NCBI GenBank assembly: GCA_964443365.1
Contig: CAYUCM010000010.1
Span: 1-26,178, forward strand
Length of the DNA: 26,178 bases
Reading direction: 5' to 3'
DNA from: CAIJKW01 sp964443365
GTDB lineage: Bacteria; Patescibacteriota; Minisyncoccia; Phycocordibacterales; CAIZLB01
Positions 1-7,085 of this stretch are shown piece by piece. How positions within the stretch are numbered: the stretch's first letter is position 1; each line of letters begins with the position of its first letter. The translations under genes and the position numbers were made by a program. Below the pieces are notes generated by a model. That model ran no database searches, was not told the origin of the DNA, and saw only the letters and a list, made by a program, of their open reading frames with translations.

Positions 1-382
1 TATCTTCTGGCCAATCGGTTTCAAAATGGGACGCAAGAGCTTGTAGAAATTCTGGAGCTAAATCTTCCCATCTTTTTGTAAGTCTTTCTTGGAATTCAAG
101 CATTAAATCATTATCTCTAGTGTGAATTTTATCAAAAAATTCTTTATATTTTGCCAATCTTTCTTCCTTGGGAAGACCTTTTTCTATTGATTCAGCCTGA
201 ATTTTAATTATCTCTGGACGAAACCTTCTAAATAAACCAACAAAATCTGGATTTTCCAGAAAACCATCAGAAAGTTCTGCCTCCTTATTGGTGTCAGCTT
301 GTTCAAAGGTGGTTTGTGGTAATTTTTCAGATGAAGATTCTGCTATTTCTGTAATTATTGACTGTTCAGCTTTGGGTTTCAT
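1..382 (-). CDS. hypothetical protein, 3' end outside window
   Basis: Only the first 127 codons are present; the reading frame runs off the left edge without a stop. It starts with MKPKAEQSII. The first 45 or so residues are rich in Ser, Glu and Thr and look disordered. The rest is a charged, probably helical stretch with segments such as LFRRFRPEIIKI and FQERLTKRWEDL. I recognise no domain. The layout, an acidic low-complexity start followed by a charged body, resembles the HExxH orphan at 1761-2741, so the missing part might hold a similar domain, but nothing visible proves it. It lies 68 bases downstream of the HAD gene on the same strand; the gap is A/T-only in style, with no terminator seen. 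Confidence 0.7.
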   Translation of the reverse strand, partial: MKPKAEQSIITEIAESSSEKLPQTTFEQADTNKEAELSDGFLENPDFVGLFRRFRPEIIKIQAESIEKGLPKEERLAKYKEFFDKIHTRDNDLMLEFQERLTKRWEDLAPEFLQALASHFETDWPED

Positions 383-450
383 ATTATTTTATTTTATGGT
401 TTTTAGTAATTAAAATATTTTTATATTTACAACAAAATCTTAACATAATT

Positions 451-1065
451 TCAAAAATTTATTAAATTAAACCCACCGATTGAGTCAATCAAAAAATCCG
501 GCTTGGATTGTTCTAAGATACTTTTATGCTGAAAACCCCAAGATATTCCAACCGTCATAATATCAGCAGTTTTACCAGCTTCAACATCGCCAGAGGTGTC
601 GCCAACATAATAAGTCATCTTTTTATCTAGATTAAATTCTTTCACAATTTCCTTTAACACCCCACTTTTTTCATGAATATTTCCAATAACTTTTGTGAAA
701 AATCCCAAGAGACCAGACCTTTCAATTTCTAATGCTAGCTTAGAAATTGGATCTGAGCTAAGTATAAAAATAGACCATTCATCTTCTTTTAGTTTTTTTA
801 TAAAATCTTCAACACCATCATAAAGTTTAGGCTCGCTAACTTGATGTATATATTTTTCATAAAGCTCACACTGTAGCTCTTTGGATAAATCTGGAAAATA
901 ATGATTCCAAAATTTCATATATGGCAAAGTAAAATTCAATCTGATTTCTTCAGGGGAAATTTTTTCTCGACCCAGTTCATTAAACATCAAATCACAAACC
1001 TCACAGAAACAATGAAAATTGTCACTTAATGTACCAGACCAGTCAAATATAATCGCTTTTTGCAT
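451..1065 (-). CDS. HAD-superfamily phosphatase-like hydrolase
   Basis: A 204-residue haloacid dehalogenase-type hydrolase, expected to be cytosolic and to dephosphorylate a small metabolite; the substrate cannot be read from sequence. Motif I is FDWSGT with nucleophile Asp8; the usual second Asp is Ser10, so it looks more like the DWAGT of phosphonatases than the DxD of common phosphatases. Motif II is the SS around residue 103, the motif III Lys is about Lys133, and motif IV is GDTSGD with Asp156 and Asp160. A helical cap lies between motifs I and II. The frame stays open upstream to 1137, but that extension is tRNA sequence, so I place the start at MQKAII. This ATG is 4 bases from the tRNA-Ser 3' end and has no ribosome binding site. 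It ends in TGA, the only such stop I found among the genes here. Confidence 0.9.
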   Translation of the reverse strand: MQKAIIFDWSGTLSDNFHCFCEVCDLMFNELGREKISPEEIRLNFTLPYMKFWNHYFPDLSKELQCELYEKYIHQVSEPKLYDGVEDFIKKLKEDEWSIFILSSDPISKLALEIERSGLLGFFTKVIGNIHEKSGVLKEIVKEFNLDKKMTYYVGDTSGDVEAGKTADIMTVGISWGFQHKSILEQSKPDFLIDSIGGFNLINF

Positions 1066-1069
1066 ATTT

Positions 1070-1159
1070 TGGCGGAGAGAGGGGGATTCGAACCCCCGGT
1101 AGGGTTTCCCCCACGCCACCTTTCCAAGGTGGTACATTAAACCGCTCTGCCATCTCTCC
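1070..1159 (-). tRNA. tRNA-Ser (anticodon GGA)
   Basis: A complete cloverleaf can be drawn. The 7-base acceptor stem GGAGAGA (1153-1159) pairs with TCTCTCC (1074-1080). The anticodon stem CCACC/GGTGG encloses the loop TTGGAAA, giving anticodon GGA (1123-1125 on the complement) for UCC/UCU codons. A long variable arm (GTGGG..CCCTAC) marks a class II tRNA, and the T-stem GGGGG/CCCCC has loop TTCGAAT. The discriminator is G and the CCA end is encoded (1070-1072). The HAD gene begins immediately after it on the same strand. Confidence 0.97.
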
Positions 1160-1234
1160 GTACTTATACTTTATCACGATTCAAAATTATTGCGCAACAT
1201 CAATCCTAGTCACACATGTTCTGATAACACCCAG

Positions 1235-1756
1235 CTACTCCAAAGCGGGCATCACCATTTGCATTTCTGGAGGAGTTGATCCGCTTTTCATTGTTAGGCG
1301 TTCATCAAAAAATATATCGTCAGTTTCTTTGAAGCCAAGTTTTTTATAAAACTCAATAGCCTTTTTATTATAAACCACAACCTTCACAACGGTTTCTTGT
1401 TTTGGATCAAAGAACTTTAGCGATTCATTCCAAAACATTTTACCAATTCCCCGCCCTTGATATTCTGGTAAAACATAAATTGCTATTAATTCATTTTGTT
1501 TTTCTTTTTTCATTATTCTACAAACTCCAACAATTTGGTCGCCATCTTTTGCTATAAGAAATTGCATATTGTCAGAAATTGTAGCAAGCCGACTTCCATC
1601 TTTTTCTTTTCTATCTCTAAACCTAAATTCTATGTCATCAACAGTCACACCATATTCTTCATTGGGATACGTTGCAAGCCATGTTTTATAAAACACATCG
1701 CCTATTCCTTGCGCATCTTCAGGGGTTGCTTTTTGTATTGTTATATTTTTATTCAT
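1235..1756 (-). CDS. GNAT family N-acetyltransferase
   Basis: A 173-residue acetyl-CoA-dependent acyltransferase of the GNAT fold. Motif A is clear: a beta strand (ELIAIYVLPEY) followed by the pyrophosphate loop QGRGIG at residues 100-105. Motif B follows as VVVYNKKAIEFYKKLGF, the typical end of the fold. The N-terminal segment TPEDAQGIGDVFYKTW matches the usual first helices. The acceptor could be a small amine, a peptide or a protein N-terminus; the sequence does not say. Its start lies 4 bases after the stop of the HExxH orphan, so the two are probably co-transcribed. No Shine-Dalgarno is visible, so translation may rely on coupling. It ends in TAG. Confidence 0.93.
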   Translation of the reverse strand: MNKNITIQKATPEDAQGIGDVFYKTWLATYPNEEYGVTVDDIEFRFRDRKEKDGSRLATISDNMQFLIAKDGDQIVGVCRIMKKEKQNELIAIYVLPEYQGRGIGKMFWNESLKFFDPKQETVVKVVVYNKKAIEFYKKLGFKETDDIFFDERLTMKSGSTPPEMQMVMPALE

Positions 1757-1760
1757 ATTT

Positions 1761-2741
1761 TTAAATTGGATATTGATTAATTACTCTCAAAAACTCATCT
1801 TCTTTTTCTGGGGTTACCATTCCAAAAAATTCTGTCATATTATTATCTAAACCAGTGTCTTTCACATAATGTTCCCTAGCATATCGTAAATGCTCTCTGC
1901 TAAAAGGCTCATCAGATTTGAAATTAAAATAATTTTTCAACTGAGACATTCTTTCAATAAGTTCATCGGGATTCTTTAAATACGAAGGCCTTTCTGCATC
2001 TTCTGGTATCTTCTTAAGATCAAAACCCTTACAAATATCAGTAGTATTGACGATAAAGCTTCTAAACACATGTCCTTTTTCATGCGATTCAATTATATTT
2101 TTTTGTCTAGAGTTAAGTGGTACACCATTTTTTTCTGCATCAATAAACACCGTTCCGTTTTCTCTGTTAGTGCCTAATGCGCGGGATTTTTTTAACTGTT
2201 CTTTCGCTTCAACATAGGTAGTATGATCAAATGTTCGCTTAATCCTATCGTCATAGTCCCTTATACTATCATAATGATATTTTTTAGTATCATAGTCTTT
2301 GATTATCTTTAATTTTGTTTGATTATTACCAGCACCATCTGAATCAGAGGTTTCATTATCATACGGACGATCACTTCTCAAAACCTCTGCCTTTGAAGCA
2401 ATAAATTTCTCCTTAATTCTTGGATCATTTAATCTATCAAACAATACCAGACTCCAATCCTCTGGATTTACATCCTTAATTTCAGATTTAATTTCATAAG
2501 GATCAACCCCCATCTCTCTTTTTATTTGAACAACCCTTTCTTGATCTTTTATTTTTCTTTCAGCAAGTTCAACAAGATTATCAATTTCTTCATCTGTTAA
2601 CTTTTTTTCTGCTGACGATTCTGAACCAACAGCCGGCGACTCTTCCTTTGGTACCTCAGAATTAGATTCTACATTCACCTTCTCTACATCATCCTGTATC
2701 GTACTTTCTGCAATTGGTTTTTGGAAAAATCTTTCTGTCAT
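1761..2741 (-). CDS. orphan protein with HExxH zinc-protease motif
   Basis: A 326-residue protein I do not recognise as a named family. Residues 1-50 are acidic and Ser/Glu-rich, probably disordered; about 50-125 look helical and charged; about 126-145 are another Asp/Asn-rich linker. The C-terminal half contains HEKGH at residues 220-224, a good HExxH zinc-binding motif, followed about 40 residues later by DELIERMSQL, which could supply a third Glu ligand (Glu260 or Glu263). I see no signal peptide or membrane segment, so a cytosolic zincin-like protease is the best reading, inferred from the motif alone. It lies 26 bases downstream of htpX and 4 bases upstream of the GNAT gene, so it may be the middle gene of an operon. 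Confidence 0.8.
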   Translation of the reverse strand: MTERFFQKPIAESTIQDDVEKVNVESNSEVPKEESPAVGSESSAEKKLTDEEIDNLVELAERKIKDQERVVQIKREMGVDPYEIKSEIKDVNPEDWSLVLFDRLNDPRIKEKFIASKAEVLRSDRPYDNETSDSDGAGNNQTKLKIIKDYDTKKYHYDSIRDYDDRIKRTFDHTTYVEAKEQLKKSRALGTNRENGTVFIDAEKNGVPLNSRQKNIIESHEKGHVFRSFIVNTTDICKGFDLKKIPEDAERPSYLKNPDELIERMSQLKNYFNFKSDEPFSREHLRYAREHYVKDTGLDNNMTEFFGMVTPEKEDEFLRVINQYPI

Positions 2742-2767
2742 ATGTTTTTTATTTTTGCAATTATTAT

Positions 2768-3670
2768 TTAGTGATTCAAAAGCGCCTTAATTCTCTCTTC
2801 CACCGGCGGATGAGTCATAAACAATTTATTCAACCCGCTCATTGCCTTTCCACCAAATGGATTAGAGATATACATATGCGCCATTGCATTATTTGCATGT
2901 GTTAATGGAGTATTATTTGCAGAAATTTTACGAAGTGCCCCTGCCAAACCTTCTGGGTATCTAGTAATCAAGGCGCCAGTTGCATCAGCTAAAAACTCAC
3001 GCTTCCTTGAAATTGCCAATTGAACCATGGTTGCAATTATTGGCGAGATTATAATAAACACAATTCCAATAATCATTAAAATCATTCTCAATTGATTGTT
3101 TTCACCATCTCTCCCACGACCTCCACCAAAAAACATACTCCTTGTAACCATATCAGAAACGATCGCGACAAGACCAACTAGAATCACAACGACAGTTGCA
3201 ATTAAAGTATCTTTATTTCCAATGTGAGCAAGCTCATGAGCAAGCACACCTTCCAACTCGTTCTTTTCTAAAATAGACAAAAGCCCGGTAGTAACAGCCA
3301 CCGCTCCATGTTCTTTATTTCTTCCTGTAGCAAACGCATTGGGCGATCTATCTTCAATAATATAAAGCCTTGGAGTTGGAAGACCAGCTGTAATAGAGAG
3401 ATTTTCCAGAATTCTATGAATCTCTAATTCATTAGCATTAGTCAAATCTGCCTTACGAGCTCCAGACATAGACAATGCAATCTTATCTGAATACCAGTAA
3501 CTAATAACATTCATGAACAAACTAATTATCAAAGCAATGTAAAGAATATTTACATTACCAAAATATAAACTAGCAAAATATCCGACCGCTACGATAATCG
3601 CCAAAAACACAGCCATTAAAAGCCATGTTTTTGCAATATTAGAACTTTTGTGAGTATAAAGTGTTGCCAT
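2768..3670 (-). CDS. htpX: protease HtpX homolog (M48 family, membrane zinc metalloprotease)
   Basis: A 300-residue membrane zinc endoprotease that clears misfolded membrane proteins. Two N-terminal membrane segments (about 14-36 and 42-58) precede the catalytic part. HELAH at residues 145-149 is the zinc motif and Glu225 in REFLAD is the third ligand; two further hydrophobic stretches (about 157-177 and 195-217) lie between. PNAFATGR and HPPVEERI near the end are typical family signatures. The frame is open 10 codons further upstream, but MATLYTHKSSN is the normal start of this family, so I use 3670. It follows lemA by 49 bases in the same direction, a pairing common in bacteria, and probably forms an operon with it. 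Confidence 0.96.
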   Translation of the reverse strand: MATLYTHKSSNIAKTWLLMAVFLAIIVAVGYFASLYFGNVNILYIALIISLFMNVISYWYSDKIALSMSGARKADLTNANELEIHRILENLSITAGLPTPRLYIIEDRSPNAFATGRNKEHGAVAVTTGLLSILEKNELEGVLAHELAHIGNKDTLIATVVVILVGLVAIVSDMVTRSMFFGGGRGRDGENNQLRMILMIIGIVFIIISPIIATMVQLAISRKREFLADATGALITRYPEGLAGALRKISANNTPLTHANNAMAHMYISNPFGGKAMSGLNKLFMTHPPVEERIKALLNH

Positions 3671-3719
3671 ATTTTTTACGAATATTAATACTGCGCGCAA
3701 TCAAAAGACCACATCCTAT

Positions 3720-4286
3720 TTAGAATTTTACTTCCACATTTTGTTGAGCCACATCATTGTCCGCCAAATCAAACAATTCCATTTTTGCAAATCCAAAAAT
3801 CTTTGCAATTATATTTGAAGGAAAACTTTCAATTGAAATACTTAGATCTCTAACATTTCCATTATAGAATCTTCTTGATGCTTGTATTTTATTTTCTGTA
3901 TCAGAAAGCTCTCTTTGCAATTCTAGAAAGTTTGTATTTGCTTTAAGTTCTGGATACGCCTCAGCTACTGCAAAAAGAGATTTAAGAGTTCCTGATAATT
4001 CTCCTTCTGCTTTTGCTTGAGCTGTCATATCATGACCATTACTTGCATTCATGGCTTGTGCGCGTGCGTTTGAAACTTTTTCAAATGCGCCACTTTCATG
4101 TGTTGCATATCCCTTAACTGTATTGATTAAGTTGGGGATCAAATCATAACGTCTTTTTAATTGAACCTCTATGTCTGCCCAAGCTTCTTTTGCATGATTA
4201 ACCAATTTTACAAATTTGTTGTAAGCAAAGATCAAATACAAAGCGATTACAGCCACCACCGCAATTATAATGTAAGTTAAAGTCAT
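3720..4286 (-). CDS. lemA: LemA family protein
   Basis: A 188-residue protein with one N-terminal membrane segment (about 3-23) and a long helical body. Family signatures are AYNKFVKLVNHAKEAWADIEVQLKRR in pieces, RYDLIPNLINTVKGY, and the end segment NIIAKIFGF. The exact role of LemA is unknown; in many bacteria it travels with HtpX, as here, and is linked to envelope function. The frame is open 45 codons upstream of my start, but that stretch is not LemA-like and I reject it. A possible extended -10 (TGCTAAAAT) lies about 37 bases upstream of the ATG. The other side of the intergenic space holds the foreign short gene. Confidence 0.95.
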   Translation of the reverse strand: MTLTYIIIAVVAVIALYLIFAYNKFVKLVNHAKEAWADIEVQLKRRYDLIPNLINTVKGYATHESGAFEKVSNARAQAMNASNGHDMTAQAKAEGELSGTLKSLFAVAEAYPELKANTNFLELQRELSDTENKIQASRRFYNGNVRDLSISIESFPSNIIAKIFGFAKMELFDLADNDVAQQNVEVKF

Positions 4287-4428
4287 GTTTATTGTATTAT
4301 TTCTGTTAATTTCAGTACCCTGTATTTTAGCATATTTTTGCATAAAATTTAAATACAACGCACCTTGCAAATATTGTATAACTGTGTCACCATATTGACA
4401 GACGTACAACCAACGTCCCATACCAAAG

Positions 4429-4659
4429 ATGAAAAACTATCTGCTTATAGTATCCGTATGCCTCAAGAACCCATCCGGTAAAATCATTGTTCGAACACAA
4501 AAGTATGACATAGAAGGAAAGTATGTCTCCGTCAACGGCAAAGCTGTCAATGATGAGAACGATATTGTCGGCACCAAGATTTCGGAGGCGATTAATTGTG
4601 TCCTCCATTTTGAGGAGGGGACGTATCTAAGCCACAACTGGGATCTTCTGACTATCTAA
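4429..4659 (+). CDS. orphan 76-residue protein in a GC-richer cassette
   Basis: I do not recognise this 76-residue protein. It begins MKNYLLIVSVCLKNPSGK and appears to be a small alternating strand/turn protein without signal peptide or membrane segment. Codon choice is unlike the neighbours: many codons end in C or G (TCC, GTC, AAC, GGC, ACC, GAG). It is divergent from lemA and is followed 38 bases later by a GC-rich hairpin. I prefer this frame over the two overlapping minus-strand frames because it is the one that ends just before that hairpin and because a TTGACA element lies at 4395-4400 in front of it, though no good -10 follows. It may be an acquired gene. Function unknown. Confidence 0.5.
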   Translation: MKNYLLIVSVCLKNPSGKIIVRTQKYDIEGKYVSVNGKAVNDENDIVGTKISEAINCVLHFEEGTYLSHNWDLLTI

Positions 4660-4697
4660 CAAACAAACCGCAGAAGACAACAAGTCCAACACGGAAG

Positions 4698-4721
4698 CGG
4701 CCGCCCTTTACCGGGCGGCCG
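4698..4721 (+). terminator. GC-rich hairpin behind the 76-residue orphan
   Basis: CGGCCGCCC (4698-4706) and GGGCGGCCG (4713-4721) form a perfect 9-bp stem with loop TTTACC. It is followed by A/T-rich sequence but not by a clean T run, so it may act as a terminator, a transcript stabiliser or a barrier. Its GC content stands out sharply from the host sequence. Confidence 0.6.
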
Positions 4722-4744
4722 ATCTAGTTATAAATTAAAAGCTC

Positions 4745-4879
4745 TTACCAACTTCCCCCGCCCCCTCCACCTCCACCACCTCCAGAAAATCCCCCACCAC
4801 CACTACCGCCACCAGAGCCGCTACTCGATCTTGGTGAGCTAAACATAATGCTTCCAGCGTTTTTAAAAAAATCATTCAT
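4745..4879 (-). pseudogene. C-terminal Gly-rich tail of a DUF2207/TPM-type membrane protein (remnant)
   Basis: On the minus strand, ATG at 4877-4879 opens a 44-residue frame that reads MNDFFKNAGSIMFSSPRSSS, then a Gly/Ser tract with FSGGGG, and ends GGSW and TAA. A Gly-rich tail finishing in SW, preceded by a short Ala/Asn/Phe segment, is the usual C-terminus of DUF2207 and TPM-domain membrane proteins, which often accompany LemA. No membrane or TPM domain lies upstream: the frame is closed by TGA at 4883-4885 and secG promoter sequence follows soon after. I read it as the leftover of a deleted gene. It could instead be a short expressed ORF, but its composition argues against an independent function. 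Confidence 0.65.
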
Positions 4880-4917
4880 TGCTCACCCTGACGCCACATG
4901 GTTAACTATACACCCTA

Positions 4918-4945
4918 TTGACTCCCCTAGCCAATCTGCTATACT
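4918..4945 (+). promoter_or_regulatory. secG promoter
   Basis: TTGACT (4918-4923), a 16-base spacer, and TATACT (4940-4945) preceded by TG at 4937-4938, an extended -10. The secG ATG lies 10 bases after the -10, so the transcript would have a leader of only a few bases. Confidence 0.75.
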
Positions 4946-4955
4946 ACTTTCAACG

Positions 4956-5186
4956 ATGGATATTCGCTCAATACTCTCTATTATACAAATAGTGCTAGCC
5001 GTTATTCTTACGGTTGCTATTCTATTACAACATTCTGAAGCTGGCGCAGGAGGGGCATTTGGCGGAAGTGATACCGTATCAAGCTGGAGAACAAGACGTG
5101 GTTTTGAAAAATTCTTATTTATCGCAACAATTGTACTTGTAATTATCTTTGTTGTAACCGCAATTATTTCTCTACGCCTAGCATAG
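4956..5186 (+). CDS. secG: preprotein translocase subunit SecG
   Basis: A 76-residue subunit of the SecYEG channel in the cytoplasmic membrane, assisting protein export. Two membrane segments (about residues 5-24 and 54-75) flank the cytosolic loop, which has the family signature SEAGAGGAFGGSDT and a basic RTRRGFEKF before the second helix. The open frame begins 36 codons earlier, but that part is non-homologous and overlaps the promoter and the remnant on the other strand, so MDIRSI is the start. No ribosome binding site is visible, in line with an almost leaderless transcript. It is followed after 103 bases by the peptide-binding protein gene. It ends in TAG. Confidence 0.93.
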   Translation: MDIRSILSIIQIVLAVILTVAILLQHSEAGAGGAFGGSDTVSSWRTRRGFEKFLFIATIVLVIIFVVTAIISLRLA

Positions 5187-5289
5187 CTAGAAACTACTAA
5201 TCGCTCTATCAAACTCTAATTGTATTTGATTACGCTATATTAGCTAATTTAAATATATAGAGAATTATAAATCTCAATTACCATAAAAT

Positions 5290-7071
5290 ATGGACGAAAC
5301 TCATAACGATGGCGGAGTGGTTCAGACTAAAAAGAATAGTTTAATACAGACAATTAAGTCCACCATGACTTCATTTAGTATTACAGAAAAAATCATTTTT
5401 CTTGCAATACTTGTAATTTTCATATTAAGCGCACTGGGAATATTAAGTGTATTAAACAAATCCCAAACAGTTTCTATGCCAGTTCATGGAGGAACATATA
5501 CAGAAGGAGTCGTTGGCTATGCTAGATTTATTAATCCAGTTTTAAGCTACACAGACGCAGATAAAGATTTAAGTTCTTTAATTTATTCTGGCCTACTTAA
5601 GGTGTCTCCTGATGGAGAGCTGGTTAATGATCTAGCAGAATCTTACACTATTTCAGAAGACGGATTGATTTATGATTTTAAATTAAAGAGCAATTTAACA
5701 TTTCACGACGGCAAGCCGTTAACAACAGATGATGTTGAATTTACAATTCAGAAAATCACAGACTCTGCAATTAAAAGTCCAAAGTTTTTAAATTGGAATG
5801 GTGTTCAAATACAAAAGATTAATGAAACTGAAATAAAATTCATCTTGAAAAAATCTTATACACCATTCATAGAAAATATGACAATTGGAATTTTACCAAA
5901 ACATATTTGGGAAAGTGTACAAAATGAAGCATTTGATATTAGTGCATTTAATAGAGAACCAATAGGTTCAGGACCGTACAAAATAAAATCAGCAACAAGA
6001 GATAACACCGGGCTTTATGAATCGTACAACTTAGAATCATTCAGCGAATATTCAAATGGCGAGCCATATATCAGAAATTTAATTGTTAACTTTTATAAAA
6101 ACGAGAAAAATGCCGTTGAAGCATTTAATTCTGGCTATATAGACGGACTGGGTGGTATTTCTCCAGAAACAGCCAAAGCTGCTAAAATTGGAAACAAAGA
6201 AAACGGTAAACATGCTATTAAATCAACACTTCCAAGAATATTCGCTGTTTTCTTTAATCAAAGCCAGTCCCCTGTTTTATTAAACAAAGAGGTTAGAAAC
6301 GCCTTAAACACAGCTATTAATAGAGAAGATTTAATTGCTGAGATATTTAATGGCTTTGCAACGCCCGCATATGGACCAATACCATATGAAAAGGATTCAA
6401 AAAACAAATCCCCCCAAGAAAATAATGAGGAATTGGCAAAGAGAATATTATCAAGCGGAGGATGGAAACCTGGAGAAGATGGTATAATGATTAAGAACTC
6501 AAAATCAGGTAAGGGCTCATCGACACAAAGATTATCCTTTATACTTACAACCTCAAACATACCAGAATTAAGAAACACCGCGGAATCCCTGAAGGCCAGA
6601 TGGCAAAAAATTGGTGCTGAGGTAGACATTCAATTATTTGATTCAGCAGATTTAAATCAAACAATAATAAGACCCCGTAAGTACAGCGCACTGCTCTTTG
6701 GAAACATTATCAATAGAGATCTGGACCTATATCCGTTTTGGCACTCATCGCAAAGAACGGATCCTGGACTGAACATCGCTCAATATGCAAACATCAAGGT
6801 AGACAAATTAATANNNNNNNNNNNNNNNNNNNNNNNGGACGATGAAAAGAGAGTTGAGGCCTACAGACAAATTGAAAAAGAAATACAAGAAGACATTCCA
6901 GCTATATTCTTATACTCACCAGACTACATATATTTAACATCTGGACGAGCAAAAAATATCAAGATAGAAAATCCCAATCAACCATCAGAACGATTCTCCA
7001 ATATCAATGAGTGGTACACAAAAACAGAAAACATTTGGAAATTTTTAATCAACAAACAAGACAATAAATAA
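5290..7071 (+). CDS. membrane-anchored peptide ABC transporter substrate-binding protein (SBP_bac_5)
   Basis: A periplasmic-type binding protein of the oligopeptide/dipeptide class (family 5), about 593 residues. A cytosolic N-terminus with basic residues is followed by one membrane segment (about 34-55), so it is anchored rather than released. Family signatures follow: GGTYTEGVVG and INPVLSYTDAD near the domain start, DLAESYTISEDG, FHDGKPLTTDDVEFT, IGSGPYKI, and LNTAINREDLI. Twenty-three unknown bases at 6814-6836 interrupt the gene near residue 510, but the frame is kept on both sides, so the gap size is probably right. No permease or ATPase genes lie nearby, a usual situation in this group; it may deliver peptides to a transporter elsewhere or have another envelope role. 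The RNase J gene starts 14 bases later. Confidence 0.9.
   Translation: MDETHNDGGVVQTKKNSLIQTIKSTMTSFSITEKIIFLAILVIFILSALGILSVLNKSQTVSMPVHGGTYTEGVVGYARFINPVLSYTDADKDLSSLIYSGLLKVSPDGELVNDLAESYTISEDGLIYDFKLKSNLTFHDGKPLTTDDVEFTIQKITDSAIKSPKFLNWNGVQIQKINETEIKFILKKSYTPFIENMTIGILPKHIWESVQNEAFDISAFNREPIGSGPYKIKSATRDNTGLYESYNLESFSEYSNGEPYIRNLIVNFYKNEKNAVEAFNSGYIDGLGGISPETAKAAKIGNKENGKHAIKSTLPRIFAVFFNQSQSPVLLNKEVRNALNTAINREDLIAEIFNGFATPAYGPIPYEKDSKNKSPQENNEELAKRILSSGGWKPGEDGIMIKNSKSGKGSSTQRLSFILTTSNIPELRNTAESLKARWQKIGAEVDIQLFDSADLNQTIIRPRKYSALLFGNIINRDLDLYPFWHSSQRTDPGLNIAQYANIKVDKLIXXXXXXXXDDEKRVEAYRQIEKEIQEDIPAIFLYSPDYIYLTSGRAKNIKIENPNQPSERFSNINEWYTKTENIWKFLINKQDNK
6814..6836. other. assembly gap (23 N) inside peptide-binding protein gene
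   Basis: Twenty-three undetermined bases. The reading frame is the same before and after, so the estimated length fits an intact gene. Confidence 0.95.
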
Positions 7072-7085
7072 TTAAAACTAATAAC

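Noticed and set aside
4287..4421. N-terminal extension of lemA by 45 residues
   Set aside because: The extra residues do not resemble LemA, while MTLTYIIIAVV begins with the usual membrane anchor.
4387..4637. Two minus-strand open frames (73 and 66 residues) opposite the 76-residue gene
   Set aside because: They overlap the plus-strand frame, have no protein-like pattern, and the GC-rich hairpin lies behind the plus-strand stop.
4697..4704. NotI site GCGGCCGC, a possible sign of vector contamination
   Set aside because: It is one arm of a perfect hairpin between genes, and no vector or linker sequence flanks it.
5308..5331. tRNA-like 5' fragment (GATGGCGGAGTGGTTCAGACT)
   Set aside because: It resembles a D-arm only; no anticodon or T-arm follows, and it lies within the peptide-binding protein reading frame.
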